Shown here piece after piece: positions 6,113-7,715 of a DNA stretch of 7,715 nucleotides. Both the position numbers and the translations under genes were made by a program. Origin of the DNA: Acidobacteria bacterium UBA2994 (GTDB taxonomy: Bacteria; Acidobacteriota; Vicinamibacteria; Vicinamibacterales; UBA8438); contig DEAA01000048.1 in assembly GCA_002346545.1 (NCBI GenBank), positions 1-7,715 on the forward strand, in the 5' to 3' direction. The stretch's first letter is position 1, and each line of letters starts with the position of its first letter. Under the pieces are notes generated by a model. That model did not search any database. It was not told the DNA's origin and was given only the letters and a program-made list of their open reading frames with translations.

Positions 6113-6861
6113 ACCGACGCACCCGCCGCGCCAGCACAGCCCTCGCCGCGGTCGCAGCTCTCGCGCTCGGCTTCGGCGCCCACCAGCTGGGCATCACCTC
6201 CTGGATCGACACATGGACGCGCCCGCAGGCACCCGCCCCGGACCCGACCTACGACTACACCGCGCTCGCCGCAGTCGCGCAGGAGCTGCCGCTGATCGAT
6301 CCCACCGAGGAGATTCCCGAGTATCGCCGCGCCACGTTCGGCGAGCGCTGGATCGACATCGAGGGAAACGGCTGCGATCAGCGAGACGATCTCCTCGCCG
6401 TCCAGCTGCAGGACGTCGTCCGTGACGGTTGCACGGTGCTCTCCGGCGTGCTCGACCCCGATCCGTACACGGGCACACGCATTGAGTTCGAGCACGACCG
6501 GATCGCCGCCCCTGGAGCCCCGGGAAGCTCCGGCGTCCAGATCGACCACATCGTCAGCCTTTCGGCGGCGCACGCCGGGGGCGCGTGGGCGTGGACCGAG
6601 CAGCAGCGCATTCAGTTCGCCAACTCGTTCGACAACATCGTCGCCGTCGATGGCAACACGAATGCGGCCAAGAACGACCACGGGCCAGCCCTGTGGCTGC
6701 CATCGAACGCCGACTACGTGTGCACCTACGTCGCCCGCTACACGGAGATCGTCGACACCTGGCACCTCGCGGTCGACGAAGCCGACCGCGGTGCGCTCGT
6801 GGACACGCTCTCAACCTGCGCTGCCCAGCAAGCCAGCGACGAGAGCGGGAGCATGTCGTGA
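6109..6861 (+). CDS. Exported or membrane-anchored HNH nuclease (GmrSD-C / DUF1524-like)
   Basis: A 250-residue protein. Residues 1-27 form an uncleaved signal anchor or signal peptide: MNRRTRRAST, then a hydrophobic ALAAVAALALGFGA stretch. After a Pro-rich linker the nuclease domain runs from about 72. GCDQRDDLLAVQL and GCTVLSGVLDPDPYTG hold Cys89 and Cys108, probably disulfide-bonded. VQIDHIVSLSAA carries the catalytic His147 with Asp146. QFANSFDNIVAVDGNTNAAKNDHGP supplies the Asn176 and Asn185/Lys188 part of the HNH fold, followed by WLPSNADYVCTYV. This order is typical of actinobacterial secreted HNH endonucleases acting on DNA outside the membrane. ATG 6109 follows AAAGGAG (6097-6103) and overlaps the previous stop. 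Last gene of the operon; its stop lies 5 bases from the convergent regulator's stop. The pairing of a DNA-binding cluster with an exported nuclease is unusual. Confidence 0.85.
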   Translation: MNRRTRRASTALAAVAALALGFGAHQLGITSWIDTWTRPQAPAPDPTYDYTALAAVAQELPLIDPTEEIPEYRRATFGERWIDIEGNGCDQRDDLLAVQLQDVVRDGCTVLSGVLDPDPYTGTRIEFEHDRIAAPGAPGSSGVQIDHIVSLSAAHAGGAWAWTEQQRIQFANSFDNIVAVDGNTNAAKNDHGPALWLPSNADYVCTYVARYTEIVDTWHLAVDEADRGALVDTLSTCAAQQASDESGSMS

Positions 6862-6866
6862 AGCCG

Positions 6867-7400
6867 CTACGAACCCGCGTGGGATCTCGCCGCGCGCGCC
6901 TGACGCTTGGCCGCGCGAGCGCGGTCTACGACCTCGTTCGCATCCGTCGTGTCGACACCGAGGGTGCGCCTGATCACCTCGAGCTCGGCGTCGGTCCAGC
7001 GGGTGCGCCCTCGCATCCGCTCACCGAACGTGACGACGTTCAAGCCGAGCAGGTCGATCAGAGCCGCCTGCGTGGGAACCTCGGGCGCCCCCGCCCCGTC
7101 CGCGATCGCCGCCCGCAACCGCTCCGCGAAAGCCGCATCGCGCGCCAGTCCCGGCATCAGTCGCGGCCGGCGGCCGCGCTGCGAGGGCGCCCTGCGCGCG
7201 CGCTCCTGCGCGAATGCGTCGATCGCGGCCTCGTCGTAGAGCGGGGAGTTGCCTTCTATGGCAACCGGCTCGGGGAGCAGAGGACCCTCCTGGCCGGCTC
7301 TGCGCAGCTTGTTGCTGATGGAGCGCATCTTGTAGACCGCGACGACGGACACGCCGAGCTTCTCGGCGACGTCCGCCGTGGTGAGGTGCCGTCCGGTCAT
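6867..7400 (-). CDS. Two-domain HTH transcriptional regulator
   Basis: A 177-residue protein from ATG 7400, preceded on its strand by AGAGGAG (7412-7406), which decides this start; the same frame runs further upstream but without such a site. Residues 6-25 (LTTADVAEKLGVSVVAVYKM) are an AlpA/MerR-like HTH, and PLYDEAAIDAFA (53-64) resembles the helix after the wing in that group. Residues 107-150 (TQAALIDLLGLNVVTFGERM, then RGRTRWTDAELEVIRRTLGV) look like a second, XRE-like HTH. The C-terminus is basic. It is convergent with the HNH operon. The GGTTATATTC motif before its start matches the operon's palindrome, so it may control both; this is inference. No effector-binding domain is seen. Confidence 0.75.
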   Translation of the reverse strand: MTGRHLTTADVAEKLGVSVVAVYKMRSISNKLRRAGQEGPLLPEPVAIEGNSPLYDEAAIDAFAQERARRAPSQRGRRPRLMPGLARDAAFAERLRAAIADGAGAPEVPTQAALIDLLGLNVVTFGERMRGRTRWTDAELEVIRRTLGVDTTDANEVVDRARAAKRQARAARSHAGS

Positions 7401-7421
7401 CAGCGCTCCTCTCAGCTGGAT

Positions 7422-7444
7422 GAATATAACCACTTTCGCGGTTA
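7422..7444 (-). promoter_or_regulatory. Half-operator and probable promoter of the HTH regulator gene
   Basis: GAATATAACC at 7422-7431 on the + strand (GGTTATATTC on the gene's strand) is an exact copy of one arm of the 4166-4187 palindrome, 22 bases from the ATG at 7400. A second inverted match TAACC-8 bases-GGTTA spans 7427-7444. TATATT inside it is a -10 candidate; no convincing -35 was found. Confidence 0.5.
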
Positions 7445-7465
7445 CGGCGCGCCGCGGCAACCAGA

Positions 7466-7480
7466 CCCAACTTGGTTGGG
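7466..7480. promoter_or_regulatory. Inverted repeat CCCAA-CTTGG-TTGGG upstream of the last gene
   Basis: CCCAA and TTGGG pair around CTTGG, and CCAA-C-TTGG forms an alternative nested dyad. It lies 13 bases before ATG 7494, where it could be an operator or mask translation initiation. The arms are short, so this is tentative. Confidence 0.3.
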
Positions 7481-7493
7481 GATGCTGGGGCGC

Positions 7494-7715
7494 ATGGCTA
7501 ACAAGGACGCGGACGCCATCCGTGAGGAGCTCCGTCGCATCGGCCAGCAGCTCGCGCAAGCGGACGAGCTGCGCGAACGCCGCGGCAAAGTCGTCGACGA
7601 GGCGCGCGCGGCCGAGCTGACCCAGCGAGAGATCGCCCTCCTGCTGGGGATGACCGAGGAAGGGCTGCGGAAGGCGCAGAAGTCCTACCACGGACGCGGG
7701 CGCTCTTACGGCGGC
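7494..7715 (+). CDS. Small HTH (sigma-70 region 4-like) protein, 3' end outside window
   Basis: Open to the window end, 74 codons visible. Residues 4-40 (DADAIREELRRIGQQLAQAD and on) are a charged amphipathic helix, likely coiled coil. LTQREIALLLGMTEEGLRKA (about 43-62) is a helix-turn-helix of the sort seen in small actinobacterial DNA-binding proteins and sigma-factor region 4. ATG 7494 is chosen; an in-frame ATG at 7482 would add four residues, and neither has a strong Shine-Dalgarno (only G-rich sequence). It is divergent from the two-domain regulator, with 93 bases between. A DNA-binding role is likely; nothing more can be said without the C-terminus. Confidence 0.65.
   Translation, partial: MANKDADAIREELRRIGQQLAQADELRERRGKVVDEARAAELTQREIALLLGMTEEGLRKAQKSYHGRGRSYGG

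Noticed and set aside
5596..6765. 389-codon minus-strand frame opposite operon genes 4 and 5
   Set aside because: It lies antisense to the HNH nuclease, whose catalytic motifs are clear; the frame is a by-product of GC-rich third positions.
7401..7691. Upstream extension of the two-domain HTH regulator to 7691
   Set aside because: ATG 7400 has a good ribosome binding site and the HTH domain begins right after it; the extension covers the promoter and runs antisense to the gene at 7494.
1..7715. CRISPR array, insertion sequence ends, integrase or transposase
   Set aside because: No spaced direct repeats, terminal inverted repeats with target duplications, or recombinase motifs were seen.

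Overview
The window reads as a high-GC Gram-positive actinobacterium, most likely Microbacteriaceae-like. The reasons are the strongly GC-biased codon third positions, a recognisable Lsr2 nucleoid-protein C-terminus (an actinobacterial family), and small HTH and HNH proteins typical of actinobacterial accessory regions and actinophages. Genus cannot be fixed from the sequence alone.

Left third (1-2340) is a damaged metabolic segment. A polysaccharide-deacetylase/allantoinase-like (PuuE-type) gene has lost the middle of its catalytic domain and changes frame near 171-180. It overlaps an apparently intact cysteine hydrolase of the isochorismatase / N-carbamoylsarcosine amidase family (553-1218). 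Next is the C-terminal half of a short-chain dehydrogenase (SDR, 1270-1662), then a near-perfect hairpin (1676-1723), then the C-terminal half of a second SDR on the opposite strand (1748-2092). The 5' end of that SDR abuts the start-less remnant of an lsr2-like gene on the + strand (2092-2337). One deletion there would have removed both 5' ends and the divergent promoters between them.

Middle (2343-4053, minus strand) is a complete AbiE-type toxin-antitoxin / abortive-infection pair: winged-HTH antitoxin AbiEi, then nucleotidyltransferase toxin AbiEii, overlapping by 8 bases. A -10-like box sits so close to the AbiEi ATG that a leaderless transcript is likely.

Right (4166-6861, + strand) is a tightly coupled five-gene operon in which every junction overlaps. 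It encodes a Cys-rich multi-HTH protein, a small Cys-rich protein, two proteins of unknown function, and an exported or membrane-anchored HNH nuclease. A 22-bp palindrome with arms GGTTATATTC/GAATATAACC lies just upstream. The same 10-mer recurs upstream of a two-domain HTH regulator on the minus strand (6867-7400), whose 3' end meets the operon's 3' end. Regulator, operator and nuclease operon therefore look like one unit, and this is the best candidate here for an undescribed system. A further small HTH gene begins at 7494 and runs off the window.

Overall the window looks like an accessory or defence island (AbiE plus the HTH/HNH operon) inserted beside a decaying catabolic cluster. No tRNA, rRNA, CRISPR array, integrase or transposase was recognised.
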